Origin: Pseudomonadota bacterium
GTDB lineage: Bacteria > Pseudomonadota > Alphaproteobacteria > Sphingomonadales > Sphingomonadaceae
DNA length: 64,000 nucleotides
Assembly (NCBI GenBank): GCA_023423655.1
Contig: JAFAFE010000005.1
Location: forward strand, 682,001 to 746,000
Reading direction: 5' to 3'
In this document: positions 8,537 through 17,112 of the stretch, piece by piece
Position numbering within the stretch: position 1 is the first letter of the stretch
How the letters are laid out: every line of letters begins with the position of its first letter
Made by a program: the position numbers and the translations under genes
Notes under the pieces: model-generated
Database searches by the model: none
Told to the model about the DNA's origin: nothing
The model's input: the letters and a program-made list of their open reading frames with translations, nothing else

Positions 8537-9448
8537 ATGAAATATTTTCTTCTTCCGCTCTCCTTGGCCTTCAGTGCCACGACTGCCACAGCGCAACCCA
8601 CCCCCGCGCAGTCAACCCCCACCCCCTACACCCTCCCCGGGTCCACCACCCGCATCGTCACCGCGCCCGGCGGCGAGGCATATCGCTTATTCGTCCATAT
8701 CCCCGACAGCCCGCCGCCGCCGCAAGGTTTCCCCTTGCTCTATGTCCTCGACGGGGCGGATAATTTTCCGATTGCGGTGGCGACCGCGTTGCGGCTTGCG
8801 CGGGCAGGGGCGCGCAGCGGGGTTGAGCCGGGCATCATTGTCGGGATTGATTCCGGCACCCTCCAGCGCCGCGCGCGCGATTATACGCCGCGTTTCGACC
8901 GGCCCGCGACACGCGAGGGGCAGCCGGGGCATGGCTTGCCGACCGGCGGCGCGGACGCCTTTCTCGACTTTATCGCCCAGCATCTGCAACCCGCGCTCGC
9001 CAAAGAACAGCGCATCGACCCCGCGCGTATCGGCATCACCGGTCATAGTTTCGGCGGCACACTCGCGCTCCATGCGGCGCTGACGCGACCCGCCATGTTC
9101 AGCAATGTGACCGCCGCCAGCCCGTCGCTATGGCTCGCCGACGAAGCGATGCTGCGAAAGGCGCAGAATTTGCCGCAGAACCTGCCGCAAAACCTGCCGC
9201 AAAACTTACCACTCCGCGCCGGGAACACCAAAAACGCGCCGCGCCTCCCCGCGCTTATCCTGACCGTGGGCGAACAGGAAAAGCCCGAACCGCTGCACCG
9301 TTTCGCCGCCGCACTGACCGCCAAAAACTATAAGGTGCGCACCCGCATTTTGTCCGGCGAGGATCATGGTTCGACCATGCCGACCACCATTACCGAAGCC
9401 GTGCGCGCAGCCTTTGCCAAAGCGCACGGGACGAGCGTCGCACATTAA
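8537..9448 (+). CDS. Putative siderophore esterase (IroE/Fes-like alpha/beta hydrolase)
   Basis: A 303-residue exported hydrolase. The start at 8537 gives a signal peptide MKYFLLPLSLAFSATTATAQ; a longer frame from 8453 is encoded by repeat DNA and is rejected. The fold matches the Esterase (PF00756) group: FPLLYVLDGADNF near residue 70, nucleophile elbow GHSFGG with Ser at about 171, and the catalytic His in EDHGS at about 277. Its position between two TonB receptors suggests hydrolysis of an imported ferric siderophore in the periplasm, as IroE does; a plain carboxylesterase is possible. A run of four Leu-Pro-Gln-Asn units around residues 213-228 is an odd tandem insertion. Confidence 0.78.
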   Translation: MKYFLLPLSLAFSATTATAQPTPAQSTPTPYTLPGSTTRIVTAPGGEAYRLFVHIPDSPPPPQGFPLLYVLDGADNFPIAVATALRLARAGARSGVEPGIIVGIDSGTLQRRARDYTPRFDRPATREGQPGHGLPTGGADAFLDFIAQHLQPALAKEQRIDPARIGITGHSFGGTLALHAALTRPAMFSNVTAASPSLWLADEAMLRKAQNLPQNLPQNLPQNLPLRAGNTKNAPRLPALILTVGEQEKPEPLHRFAAALTAKNYKVRTRILSGEDHGSTMPTTITEAVRAAFAKAHGTSVAH

Positions 9449-9494
9449 CGCCCCATCGCACGGTTGCCGGTAAAGCGCCCCCCAAATCCCCCCC

Positions 9495-9525
9495 TTGACC
9501 TTATAGCCACTACAAAGATTATAGG
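9495..9525 (+). promoter_or_regulatory. MerR-type promoter/operator (CadR/PbrR-like)
   Basis: The -35 box TTGACC (9495-9500) and the -10 box TATAGG (9520-9525) are separated by exactly 19 bp, the over-long spacer typical of MerR-activated promoters. The spacer holds the dyad TATAG-CCA-CTACA, which matches the operator pattern I recall for CadR and PbrR. It lies 60 bases before the receptor start. Confidence 0.75.
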
Positions 9526-9585
9526 GATACGGCTTGCTGCTCCGCTGCACGTCTGCCGGAGCGTTTTTGCTGCCGGAGATTTTGT

Positions 9586-11592
9586 GTGAAACCCTCGCTT
9601 GTCCGCCCGTTCCCGTTCTTGTTGGGGGCGGCTATTATGCCTTTTTTGTGGGCGACAGCGGCGGGGGCGCACGATACCAGCCTCGCGCAAATACAAGTCC
9701 CGCGCGCGCCTGCTCCCGACACTGAAGAGGAAGCAGAAGAAGAGGTTATCATCGTCGAGGCGACACGGTCGGGCCGCCGTGTGCAGGATGAAGCGATCCG
9801 CGTCGAGGTGATGGGGCGCGAGGAAATCGAAGAAAAAATCATGATGACCCCCGGCAATATCTCGATGATTGTTGCCGAAACGCCGGGCGTGCGGGTGCAG
9901 GTCACATCGCCCGCGCTCGGTTCGTCCAATGTGCGGATGCAGGGCATGTCGGGGCGCTATACCCAGCTTTTATCGGACGGCCTGCCCCTGTTCGGCGGAC
10001 AGCCCTCCTCGATCGGCCTCATGCAAATCCCGCCGACCGATCTGGGGCAGGTGGAAATCATCAAGGGCGCAGCCTCCGCCCTTTATGGCCCGTCGGCGCT
10101 GGGCGGGGTTATCAACCTTGTGTCGAAACGCCCCAAAAGCATCGCCGAAGGCGAGCTATTGCTCAACGCCACCAGCCGCAACGGACAGGATGCGACCTTT
10201 TATGGCGCGGTGCCGCTGGGCGCACAATGGGGCGTGTCGCTGACGGGGGGCTATCACCAGCAACGGCGGCAGGATCTCGACAAGGATGGCTGGATTGACA
10301 TGGCGGGCTATGACCGCTGGACCTTCCGCCCGCGCCTGTTCTGGGACGGAGCGGAGGGCGGCAAGGCGTTCCTGACGCTCGGCCTGTCGGACGAAAACCG
10401 CAAGGGCGGCACCTTGGCGGGCAAGGTCATGCCCGATGGCCAGCCTTTCACGCTCACCCGCGCGACCCGCCGGTTCGATGCGGGGATGGTGGGCGAATTT
10501 CCCGTTGAAGGGCTTGGCAAGCTCCACCTGCGCGCATCGACCACCCACCAGCGCCACCGCCAGATGTTCGGGCCGTCGCGCGAAAATGCGCGCACTTTAA
10601 GCTATTTTGCCGAAACCTCTTTGTCGGGCGATAGCGGCGATACCAACTGGGTCGCGGGCGCGGCTTACCAGACCGACGATTATCATTCCAAAGACTATCC
10701 TGCGGTCGATTATCATTACCGCACCCCCGCATTGTTCGCGCAGGTCGAACAGGAAATGGGCGATGCGCTGTTGCTTGCGGGAAGCGCGCGCGTCGATTTC
10801 CACAATGTCGATGGCACAAGGTTAAGCCCGCGCCTGTCGATACTTTATCGCCCCGGTCCGTGGACCATGCGCGCATCTTTGGGGCAGGGATTTTACGCGC
10901 CGACGCCTTTTGTCGATGAAATCGAAGCGGCAGGTGTCGCGCGGCTGGTCGTCCCCGACCGGCTCAAGGCCGAAACCGCCAAAACCGGCTCGCTCGATCT
11001 GGGCTATGCCACAGGGCCGTTGGAGGCGAATGTAACGCTGTTCGGCTCCGACATTGACCATGCGGTCCAACTGCGCGCCATAGATGCCGCCCGTGTAACC
11101 TTGGCCAATGCCAGCGGCCGCACCCGCACGCGCGGCGGCGAAGCGATGCTGCGTTATCGCTGGAACGATATTGTGCTGCGCGCCAGCTATGTATTTGTCG
11201 ATGCGTCCGAACCACAGCCGGAGGGGGCAGGCCGCCGCGCGGTCCCCGGCGTCCCCAAACATAGTGCGGGCTTTATCGCCATGTGGGAAAAGCACGGACG
11301 CGGACGCATCGGCTTTGAAGCTTATTATACCGGCCGCCAGCCGCTCGACGGCAATCCCTATCGCGCCCACGGCAAACCCTATGTCGAAATGGGGATGCTC
11401 GGCGAAATCACGCTGGGTAAGGTCAGCCTGTTCATCAATGCCGAAAATATATTGGATGTGCGCCAGACCAAATATAATCCGCTGGTGCGCCGCCTGCGCA
11501 ACCCGGCGGGCGCCTGGACCGTTGATGCCTGGGCGCCGACCGACGGCTTTGTGCTGAATGGCGGTATAAGGCTGCGTTTTGGCGGGGCTTGA
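9586..11592 (+). CDS. TonB-dependent receptor under MerR-type control
   Basis: A 668-residue outer-membrane receptor starting at a GTG (9586) with GGAG seven bases upstream. A signal peptide (about residues 1-28) precedes an acidic linker with runs of Glu and a plug containing VRMQGMSGRYTQLLSDGLPL and QVEIIKGAASALYGPSALGG. The barrel ends LRFGGA, so it lacks the usual terminal aromatic residue. The promoter has MerR-type architecture, and a CadR/PbrR-like regulator gene follows 66 bases downstream. The likely ligand is therefore a divalent metal or its complex rather than an iron siderophore; that is inference from regulation. Homology to B12, heme or copper receptors cannot be excluded. Confidence 0.9.
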   Translation: MKPSLVRPFPFLLGAAIMPFLWATAAGAHDTSLAQIQVPRAPAPDTEEEAEEEVIIVEATRSGRRVQDEAIRVEVMGREEIEEKIMMTPGNISMIVAETPGVRVQVTSPALGSSNVRMQGMSGRYTQLLSDGLPLFGGQPSSIGLMQIPPTDLGQVEIIKGAASALYGPSALGGVINLVSKRPKSIAEGELLLNATSRNGQDATFYGAVPLGAQWGVSLTGGYHQQRRQDLDKDGWIDMAGYDRWTFRPRLFWDGAEGGKAFLTLGLSDENRKGGTLAGKVMPDGQPFTLTRATRRFDAGMVGEFPVEGLGKLHLRASTTHQRHRQMFGPSRENARTLSYFAETSLSGDSGDTNWVAGAAYQTDDYHSKDYPAVDYHYRTPALFAQVEQEMGDALLLAGSARVDFHNVDGTRLSPRLSILYRPGPWTMRASLGQGFYAPTPFVDEIEAAGVARLVVPDRLKAETAKTGSLDLGYATGPLEANVTLFGSDIDHAVQLRAIDAARVTLANASGRTRTRGGEAMLRYRWNDIVLRASYVFVDASEPQPEGAGRRAVPGVPKHSAGFIAMWEKHGRGRIGFEAYYTGRQPLDGNPYRAHGKPYVEMGMLGEITLGKVSLFINAENILDVRQTKYNPLVRRLRNPAGAWTVDAWAPTDGFVLNGGIRLRFGGA

Positions 11593-11658
11593 GCGGACGG
11601 ATTATTATACAAATGGGCGCAGAAAAGGCGCGCAACACAGGAGAGAGGCTCGACCATC

Positions 11659-12057
11659 ATGCGTATCGGCGAACTGGCGCGATTGACCGGCACCAGCGCG
11701 GAAACCATCCGCTATTATGAAAAAGAAGGGCTGTTGCCGTCGCCTGCGCGCACCGGTGCCAATTATCGCAGCTATGGCGTAGAACATCGCCAGCGGCTGA
11801 CCTTCATCCGCCGCGCGCGTGATTTGGGGTTCCGTTTGGACGCGGTGCGCGAACTGCTCGCCCTCGCCGACGACCGCAGCCAGCCCTGCGCCGCCGTCGA
11901 TGCCATTGCGGGCGTCCATTTGCGCGAAATCAACAGCAAAATCGCCGACCTCCAGAAGATGCAGGGCGAATTGCAACGGCTGGTCGGCTCCTGCGATCAT
12001 GGCACCGTCGGCCATTGCCGCATCATCGAAACGCTCGACCCGACCGCAGGGGGATGA
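11659..12057 (+). CDS. MerR-family metal-responsive regulator (CadR/PbrR/ZntR type)
   Basis: A 132-residue protein starting MRIGELARLTGTSAETIRYYEKEGLLP, the standard MerR winged helix-turn-helix. A long dimerisation helix follows, then a C-terminal metal loop. Cys77, Cys112 and Cys120 line up with the three Cys ligands of CadR and PbrR, and His119 sits where ZntR has a ligand. This points to sensing of Zn, Cd or Pb rather than Cu or oxidative stress. The gene follows a TonB receptor whose promoter carries a matching operator, so it probably twists that promoter open when metal is bound. No efflux pump gene, the usual CadR target, is adjacent. Confidence 0.88.
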   Translation: MRIGELARLTGTSAETIRYYEKEGLLPSPARTGANYRSYGVEHRQRLTFIRRARDLGFRLDAVRELLALADDRSQPCAAVDAIAGVHLREINSKIADLQKMQGELQRLVGSCDHGTVGHCRIIETLDPTAGG

Positions 12058-12258
12058 GGGGCAAGGCGGAAGCGCGAACAATGCGCGTTCCTATCGCTGT
12101 GGCACCCACATGCGGCATAGGATATAAGCGCGTGTGCCCATATAGCCCTTTCTTTATCATTTATGCCCCATAAACCATAGTTTTCCTCATAGGAGGCTTT
12201 TGCTATAGAGCGCGGCTATGACGGCGGGTGATAGCGATACGGGCGCGGGGGGCCTTTT

Positions 12259-13656
12259 ATGAAAGCGGGCGCGTGGCCGCTGACCGCTATGGTCGCGGGG
12301 CTTGCCGCTTTGTCCCTGCTCGGCGTGTCGGTCTATGCCTTGGGCCAAGCGCGCGTTCCACGTGAAACATCAACCTCTTACCCCAAAGCCAGCGCCCCGC
12401 TCGCGCCCTTGGTGGCGGCGCCCGACCTGAGCCGCGATACTGGCCGCGAAACATGCGGTGGACATAGCGGAAAAGCCTGTATTACGGGCGCTTCCGGCGT
12501 CCCTGCTCTTCCCGCCAGCAATGATGCCGAACGCCGCCTCGCCCGCGCGCAGGCGCAATCCGCCGCCGCACTGGCCCGCAGCCGCACGCTCGAAGCGCGC
12601 GCCACCGCTAGCCGCGACAATCACGAAAAAGCGCGTCTCGCCGCCGCTGCGATGACCGCGCAGATACAGGCTGCCGAAGCCGATATTGGCGCGGCCCAGG
12701 CCCGCCTTGCCATCGTCCAGCGTGCGCAGGCGATGCAGGCCGCGCGCCTTGCCGATGAACAGCAGCCGGTGGTGCAACTGACCGGCATGTTGCAACTGCT
12801 CGCGCGCAAACCGGCGGTGAGCGTGCTCGCCCAGCCCGGCACGATTGACGACCTCGTCCATGCCCGCGCTATTTTGGGCGCAAGCCTGCCCGAAATCGAG
12901 CGGCGCACCGCGGGGCTGCGCGCCGAAATGGCCAAGAGCCGCGCGCTCAAGGCCGAAGCAGAACTGGCGCTCAAAACCTTATCCTCGGCGCGTGAACGGT
13001 TGGCGGGGCAACGCAGCGCGCTCGCCAGACTGGAGCAAAGCCAGCGTATACAGGCGCGCCAGCTTGCTTCCTCGGCGGATCTCGAATCGACCCGCGCGGC
13101 GGCCTTGGGCGAAAAGGCGCGCGACATTGTCGAGCTGATGGAAAGCCTGCGCGCCGATGCCGAAGTGCGCGCCGATCTCGCTGCGCTGGACGGCCCGCTG
13201 TTGCGCCCTGCCGTCCCCGAACAGGGCTGGGGTCCGGGCTTTGCCAGCCTTGTCAGGACGGCCACCGGAGCGGGCGACACCCCGACCGCCAAACCGCTTA
13301 GTTACCGCCTGCCGGTGATTGGCGAAGTGGTGGCAGGGCTGGGCGAAATATCGCCAAGCGGGGTGCGCTCGCGCGGCCTCACCATAGCGGCGCAATCGGG
13401 CGCGCAGGTCGCAGCACCCGCCGCCGGGCGCATCGCCTTTGCCGGTCCCTATCGCGGCTTTGGCACCATCCTCATCATCGAACATCCCGGCGGCTGGACC
13501 AGCCTTATCACCAATATGATCAGCACCAATGTGCGCGTCGGCGACGAAATCGTCTCCGGCGCCCCCATCGGCCGCGCCGGACCCGACCGCCCCGAAATCA
13601 CTATAGAATTGCGCAAAAACGGCGTGCCACAAGACATAGTCGCGCTGGTGGGTTGA
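12259..13656 (+). CDS. EnvC-like murein hydrolase activator (degenerate M23 domain)
   Basis: A 465-residue protein with an N-terminal hydrophobic segment (residues 8-29), a long Ala/Arg/Glu-rich coiled coil (about 88-310) and a C-terminal LytM/M23 domain (about 350-465). The M23 domain keeps the fold signatures APAAGRIAFAGPYRGFG and IIEHPGGW, but the HxxxD and HxH zinc ligands of active peptidases are absent: the last motif is EITIELR instead of HFELR. This is the EnvC pattern, where the protein activates amidases during cell separation. A 14-codon frame (12218-12262) overlaps the start and may couple translation. A parS-like sequence lies inside its first 40 codons. Confidence 0.85.
   Translation: MKAGAWPLTAMVAGLAALSLLGVSVYALGQARVPRETSTSYPKASAPLAPLVAAPDLSRDTGRETCGGHSGKACITGASGVPALPASNDAERRLARAQAQSAAALARSRTLEARATASRDNHEKARLAAAAMTAQIQAAEADIGAAQARLAIVQRAQAMQAARLADEQQPVVQLTGMLQLLARKPAVSVLAQPGTIDDLVHARAILGASLPEIERRTAGLRAEMAKSRALKAEAELALKTLSSARERLAGQRSALARLEQSQRIQARQLASSADLESTRAAALGEKARDIVELMESLRADAEVRADLAALDGPLLRPAVPEQGWGPGFASLVRTATGAGDTPTAKPLSYRLPVIGEVVAGLGEISPSGVRSRGLTIAAQSGAQVAAPAAGRIAFAGPYRGFGTILIIEHPGGWTSLITNMISTNVRVGDEIVSGAPIGRAGPDRPEITIELRKNGVPQDIVALVG
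12354..12369. other. parS-like centromere site inside the envC-like gene
   Basis: The 16-mer CGTTCCACGTGAAACA matches the ParB-binding parS consensus TGTTNCACGTGAAACA at every fixed position except the first. It is an almost perfect inverted repeat around CACGTG. Sites of this sort cluster near chromosomal origins. No parA or parB gene is in the window. Confidence 0.72.
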
Positions 13657-13747
13657 GGATTTGCGGGAAGGCTAAAGCGGACTGGAACCGCCTTCCGGAA
13701 CGCAAACCGCTCCATATAAACCCGCAGGCCACTACATATAACCCGCT

Positions 13748-13769
13748 AGTCCTGAGCTTGTCGAAGGAC
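13748..13769. repeat. Short palindrome GTCCTGAGCTTGTCGAAGGAC
   Basis: The arms GTCCT and AGGAC enclose GAGCTTGTCGA. This is the short hairpin repeat familiar from sphingomonad and other proteobacterial intergenic regions. It lies between convergent genes and may help to end transcription. Confidence 0.65.
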
Positions 13770-13815
13770 GGACCTAAAGCGCGCGCAGGCTCAGGATTGG
13801 GCAGTTCAGAGGAGC

Positions 13816-14469
13816 TTAAACCGGTTTATCGGCCAACACGCTTTCCATCTTGGCCTTGGCGCATTTTTCGCTGCTTTCTGCGCCGCCGCCGGATAATTTT
13901 CCGGCCAGAATGAAGCCGCCGACCACTAGCACCACAAAGGCGATCGAGATGATCGTCAGATATTTTTCGAGAAAGGCTTTGATCGGCGCGCCGAATTTCC
14001 AGAAGAGGAAACCGACCAGCAGGAACTGGAAACCGCGCGAAACCGTGCTGGACCAGAGGAAGGTCAACAGGTCCATATGGATGAAGCCCGCTGTCAACGT
14101 AATCAGCTTGAACGGGATCGGCGTTGCGCCTTTGACGAGGATGATTTCCGCGCCATATTCGCGCAGATAACAGGCCGCCTTAGGGAAGCTTTCGGTCAGA
14201 TGGAGCGCGCTTAAAATCGACTGGCCCAAAGCTTCGAACGCGAAATAGCCGATAGCATAGCCGAACAATCCGCCCAGCACCGACGCGACCGTGCAGATAA
14301 AGCCGTAACGGATCGCCCGTTCGGGCCGCGCAAGACACATCAGGCCGAGCAACGGGTGCGGCGGAATGGGGAAAAAGCTGGATTCCATGAAGCTGATAAC
14401 CGCCAGCCACCATTCGGCATGGCGGTGGTTGGCCAAACTCATCGTCCAGTCATACAGGCGTCGGATCAT
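13816..14469 (-). CDS. YqaA/DedA-family membrane protein
   Basis: A 217-residue inner-membrane protein of the VTT (DedA/SNARE-associated) superfamily, YqaA branch. The start at 14469 is set by similarity to family N-termini (MIRRLYDWTM...AEWWLAVISFMESSFFPIPP); neither it nor the upstream ATG at 14520 has a clear ribosome site. Key segments are FFPIPPHPLLG and GATPIPFKLITLTAG, the paired re-entrant motifs of the family, followed by three helices. DedA-type proteins act as lipid scramblases or flippases and support membrane homeostasis; the YqaA branch is poorly characterised. The extreme C-terminus is charged and cytoplasmic. It is convergent with the envC-like gene. Confidence 0.82.
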   Translation of the reverse strand: MIRRLYDWTMSLANHRHAEWWLAVISFMESSFFPIPPHPLLGLMCLARPERAIRYGFICTVASVLGGLFGYAIGYFAFEALGQSILSALHLTESFPKAACYLREYGAEIILVKGATPIPFKLITLTAGFIHMDLLTFLWSSTVSRGFQFLLVGFLFWKFGAPIKAFLEKYLTIISIAFVVLVVGGFILAGKLSGGGAESSEKCAKAKMESVLADKPV

Positions 14470-14597
14470 GCGGGAAATGCGCTCGCGGAAAAGAGGTGAA
14501 ACCCGCTGTAGCGGGCGCATCGCCCGATGAAAAGAGTGTTAGAGATGAAGTGCGGGCATCGGCGTAAAAAGGCCGGACGCGCCGAACCCGCGCGGGG

Positions 14598-14810
14598 TTA
14601 AGCCCGCATCGCTTCCGCGCGCAATTCTTCGACCGTTTTCAACATGACAGGCGCGCGCGGCCCCTCGTTCAGAATAGCGGGGCGCACCCGCAATTCTTCC
14701 AATATATCTTCGCTGCGCGCGCGGATCGCCCGGAACCGTTCCTCCGGCTCCAGATGGGCGTCCATCAGAAGCACAGAAATATCGGTAATCGCTTGATCGA
14801 CACGATCCAT
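14598..14810 (-). CDS. Small helical protein of unknown function
   Basis: About 70 residues. Two adjacent ATGs (14813 and 14810) follow GGAGG by three and six bases; the second has the better spacing. The product is acidic to neutral, has no membrane segment and consists of two or three amphipathic helices (DRVDQAITDISVLLMDAH; PEERFRAIRARSEDILEEL). No family is recognised. The good ribosome site and helical periodicity make it a likely real gene. It lies alone between the YqaA and VWA genes on the same strand. Confidence 0.6.
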   Translation of the reverse strand: MDRVDQAITDISVLLMDAHLEPEERFRAIRARSEDILEELRVRPAILNEGPRAPVMLKTVEELRAEAMRA

Positions 14811-14939
14811 CATCTGCCTCCATTGTCTAGCCCGGGAAACCCCCATTGAGCGTGCCACAATATCGCAAGAAGGCGGGCATGGCGAATCGTTTCTTTTTAA
14901 CCTGTATTAACGGCCAATAAGCGGGCGGAGCGGAAAGGA

Positions 14940-17003
14940 TCAGCCGCAGGTGAAGCGGATAATCCTGCCCTGTCCGGACAATTCGGCGTTGAGCCGGTTG
15001 CTGCGATAATCCATCGTCACCGCCATGCCGGGTTCGATCCAGCGGACGCGTTCCGCCCCGCTGATCCGCGCGATTTCGGCGCGGGTGGCAGGGTTGGCGG
15101 ACTTGCCGACATAGGATGCGACCTTTGCCGCGCCGCAGCTATTGGGGCCACTTACGATCGGATCGGGTTGCGGCTTGGTGGGAACTGTCGGGGCGGGTGG
15201 AGACAGGCGCCCGGCCTTGCCGACCAGCTCGACAAATTCCTTGCGCACCGGCTGCCAGGGCTGGCCCGCCAGTTGCAGGATCGAGCGCCAGCTTGTGTTG
15301 CCAAGGGTCGTGTCGCCGCGCAATTTCTGCCCGAAACTGGCGACCGCAACGGCAAAGGCCATATCGCCTTGCGGTGCGCGCGCATTGCGCATCAGGCTCA
15401 CCGGCACCGCGCGTTCGATAAGCCGCGAAGTGTCGCCATCGGGCAGCTTATAGCGCAGCTTGAGCCAGGCCAGCTCATTGACCGGTCCGGCTTTTGCGGA
15501 TGTGCGATTGGCTTCATAGCGGCGGTCGGGGAGCCAACCGCGCGCGCCTGCCGGAATGATTTCATACAGCGCCGTCACCTGATGCCCCGAACCGATATCG
15601 CCCGCATCAACCGCATCATTATCGAAATCCTGCTCGTTCAAAATGCGGTTTTCATAACCGATCAGGCGATATTCCTTGACCGCAGCGGGGTTGAATTCGA
15701 TCTGGATTTTCACATCCTTGGCGATGGTGAAAATCGTCCCCGCCATTTCATCGGACAGCACTTTGCGCGCTTCGGAAAGCCCGTCAATATAGGCGTAATT
15801 GCCATTGCCGATGTCGGCGACGCGCTCCATCATCGCTTCATTATAATTGCCCTGCCCAAAGCCCAAAGTGGTGAGGGTGATGCCGGTTTCGCGATTCTGT
15901 TTGACGATCGTTTCAATGCCGTCATTGGACGAAATGCCGACGTTGAAATCGCCATCGGTCGCCATGATGACGCGGTTGACGCCGCCTTTGACGAAATGTT
16001 TGCGCGCGGTGGCATAGGCCAGTTCCATGCCTTGCCCGCCCGCCGTCGATCCGCCCGCTTCAAGGCAGGATAGCGCCTGTTTGATATAGTTGGGGTTATT
16101 GGTCGGCTCCAGCACTATGCCCGCCGCGCCCGCATAAACGACAATCGACACCTTATCCTTGGGCGTCAACTGGTCGGCCAGTTGCGACAGTGCATCGCGC
16201 ACCAGCGGCAGCTTGTCGGCGCTGTTCATCGAGCCTGACACATCGACCAGAAAAACAAGGTTGGTGCGCGGGCGTTCGGCCTTGGGAATATCATAGCCGT
16301 TAATGCCGATGCGCAGCAATTTGGCCTCTGCGTTCCAGGGGCTGGTCGCCATGTCGGTTGCCAGCGTGAAGGGCACCGAACGGTCCTTGGGGGTCGCATA
16401 ATCATAGCGGAAATAGTTCAGCATTTCTTCGGTACGCACCGCCGATGCAGGCGGCACCCGATCCTGATTGAGGAAGCGCCGGACATTGGCATAGCTCCCC
16501 GTATCGACATCGACCGAAAAGGTGGAAACAGGCTCTTCGGCCACCGCTTTGACGGTCGAAACCTCTTTGCCGTTATAGCGTTCGCGGTCAGTGTGCATCG
16601 GGGGAGAGGGACGCGGATAGCCGGGCGGCGCGATGCGGGAACCGGTCACGACGACGGCACTTTCGGCAACCGGCGATGCCATCACTGGCGGCGGCGGTGG
16701 CGCAGCCGGAGGGGCCATGACTTGCGGGCGTATAATGCGGTTCTGGCGTGTATAAACCGCGCGGCCATAATCGCCGGTAACGCGGTTAATGTCACAGCGC
16801 ACCGGGCTATCGGGATCAACCGGCGGCGGAATCGGGCTGGGTTTGATGACGGCTGGGCGGCGCGTCGCATTTTGCGCGGACGCCACCGGAGCCAGCGGAC
16901 CAAGGATGAGCGCGACAAGCGCGGCGCCACCTAAAGCTTTGGATAATGCGCCTCCGGATAATCCGCCAAAAATCGGGGTTTCGCCTGTTTGCCGATGATC
17001 CAT
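14940..17003 (-). CDS. Exported VWA protein (YfbK-like) fused to an I78 inhibitor domain
   Basis: A 687-residue protein. A signal segment (about 18-44) precedes a Pro-rich region with a VVVTGSRIAPP motif (118-127). The YfbK-type N-terminal block (about 140-240) is followed by a von Willebrand A domain with the MIDAS motif DVSGSMNS at 254-261 and ATDGDFN further on, so it should bind Mg2+ or Ca2+. A DUF3520-like beta region follows. The last 67 residues (621-687) look like a peptidase inhibitor I78 domain: a Cys at each end, VRWIEPGMAVTMDYRSNRLN and a final CG. Ligand binding in the periplasm is likely; the partner is unknown. The I78 fusion is the odd feature. Confidence 0.85.
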   Translation of the reverse strand: MDHRQTGETPIFGGLSGGALSKALGGAALVALILGPLAPVASAQNATRRPAVIKPSPIPPPVDPDSPVRCDINRVTGDYGRAVYTRQNRIIRPQVMAPPAAPPPPPVMASPVAESAVVVTGSRIAPPGYPRPSPPMHTDRERYNGKEVSTVKAVAEEPVSTFSVDVDTGSYANVRRFLNQDRVPPASAVRTEEMLNYFRYDYATPKDRSVPFTLATDMATSPWNAEAKLLRIGINGYDIPKAERPRTNLVFLVDVSGSMNSADKLPLVRDALSQLADQLTPKDKVSIVVYAGAAGIVLEPTNNPNYIKQALSCLEAGGSTAGGQGMELAYATARKHFVKGGVNRVIMATDGDFNVGISSNDGIETIVKQNRETGITLTTLGFGQGNYNEAMMERVADIGNGNYAYIDGLSEARKVLSDEMAGTIFTIAKDVKIQIEFNPAAVKEYRLIGYENRILNEQDFDNDAVDAGDIGSGHQVTALYEIIPAGARGWLPDRRYEANRTSAKAGPVNELAWLKLRYKLPDGDTSRLIERAVPVSLMRNARAPQGDMAFAVAVASFGQKLRGDTTLGNTSWRSILQLAGQPWQPVRKEFVELVGKAGRLSPPAPTVPTKPQPDPIVSGPNSCGAAKVASYVGKSANPATRAEIARISGAERVRWIEPGMAVTMDYRSNRLNAELSGQGRIIRFTCG

Positions 17004-17081
17004 GCTTTATCTCCTCCCGTTTTTTCCGGAGTCTGCCGGTCCTTCATTGTCCTACAGGGATAATCCTATGGACAAGCGGCT

Positions 17082-17112
17082 TTTATGCAAGCGCCGCCAA
17101 GCTTTGCATAAA
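17082..17112. promoter_or_regulatory. Inverted repeat upstream of the VWA gene
   Basis: TTTATGCAA (17082-17090) and TTGCATAAA (17104-17112) are perfect 9-bp arms around 13 bases. On the minus strand one arm overlaps a possible -35 (TTGCAT), followed 16 bases later by TAGGAT. This would suit an operator controlling the VWA gene. Confidence 0.4.

Noticed and set aside
15020..15050. GGTTCGATCC as a tRNA T-loop
   Set aside because: It lies in the VWA gene and no cloverleaf can be built around it.
16600..16660. VVVTGSR in the VWA protein as a TonB-receptor plug
   Set aside because: Only the short motif is present; no plug or barrel follows.
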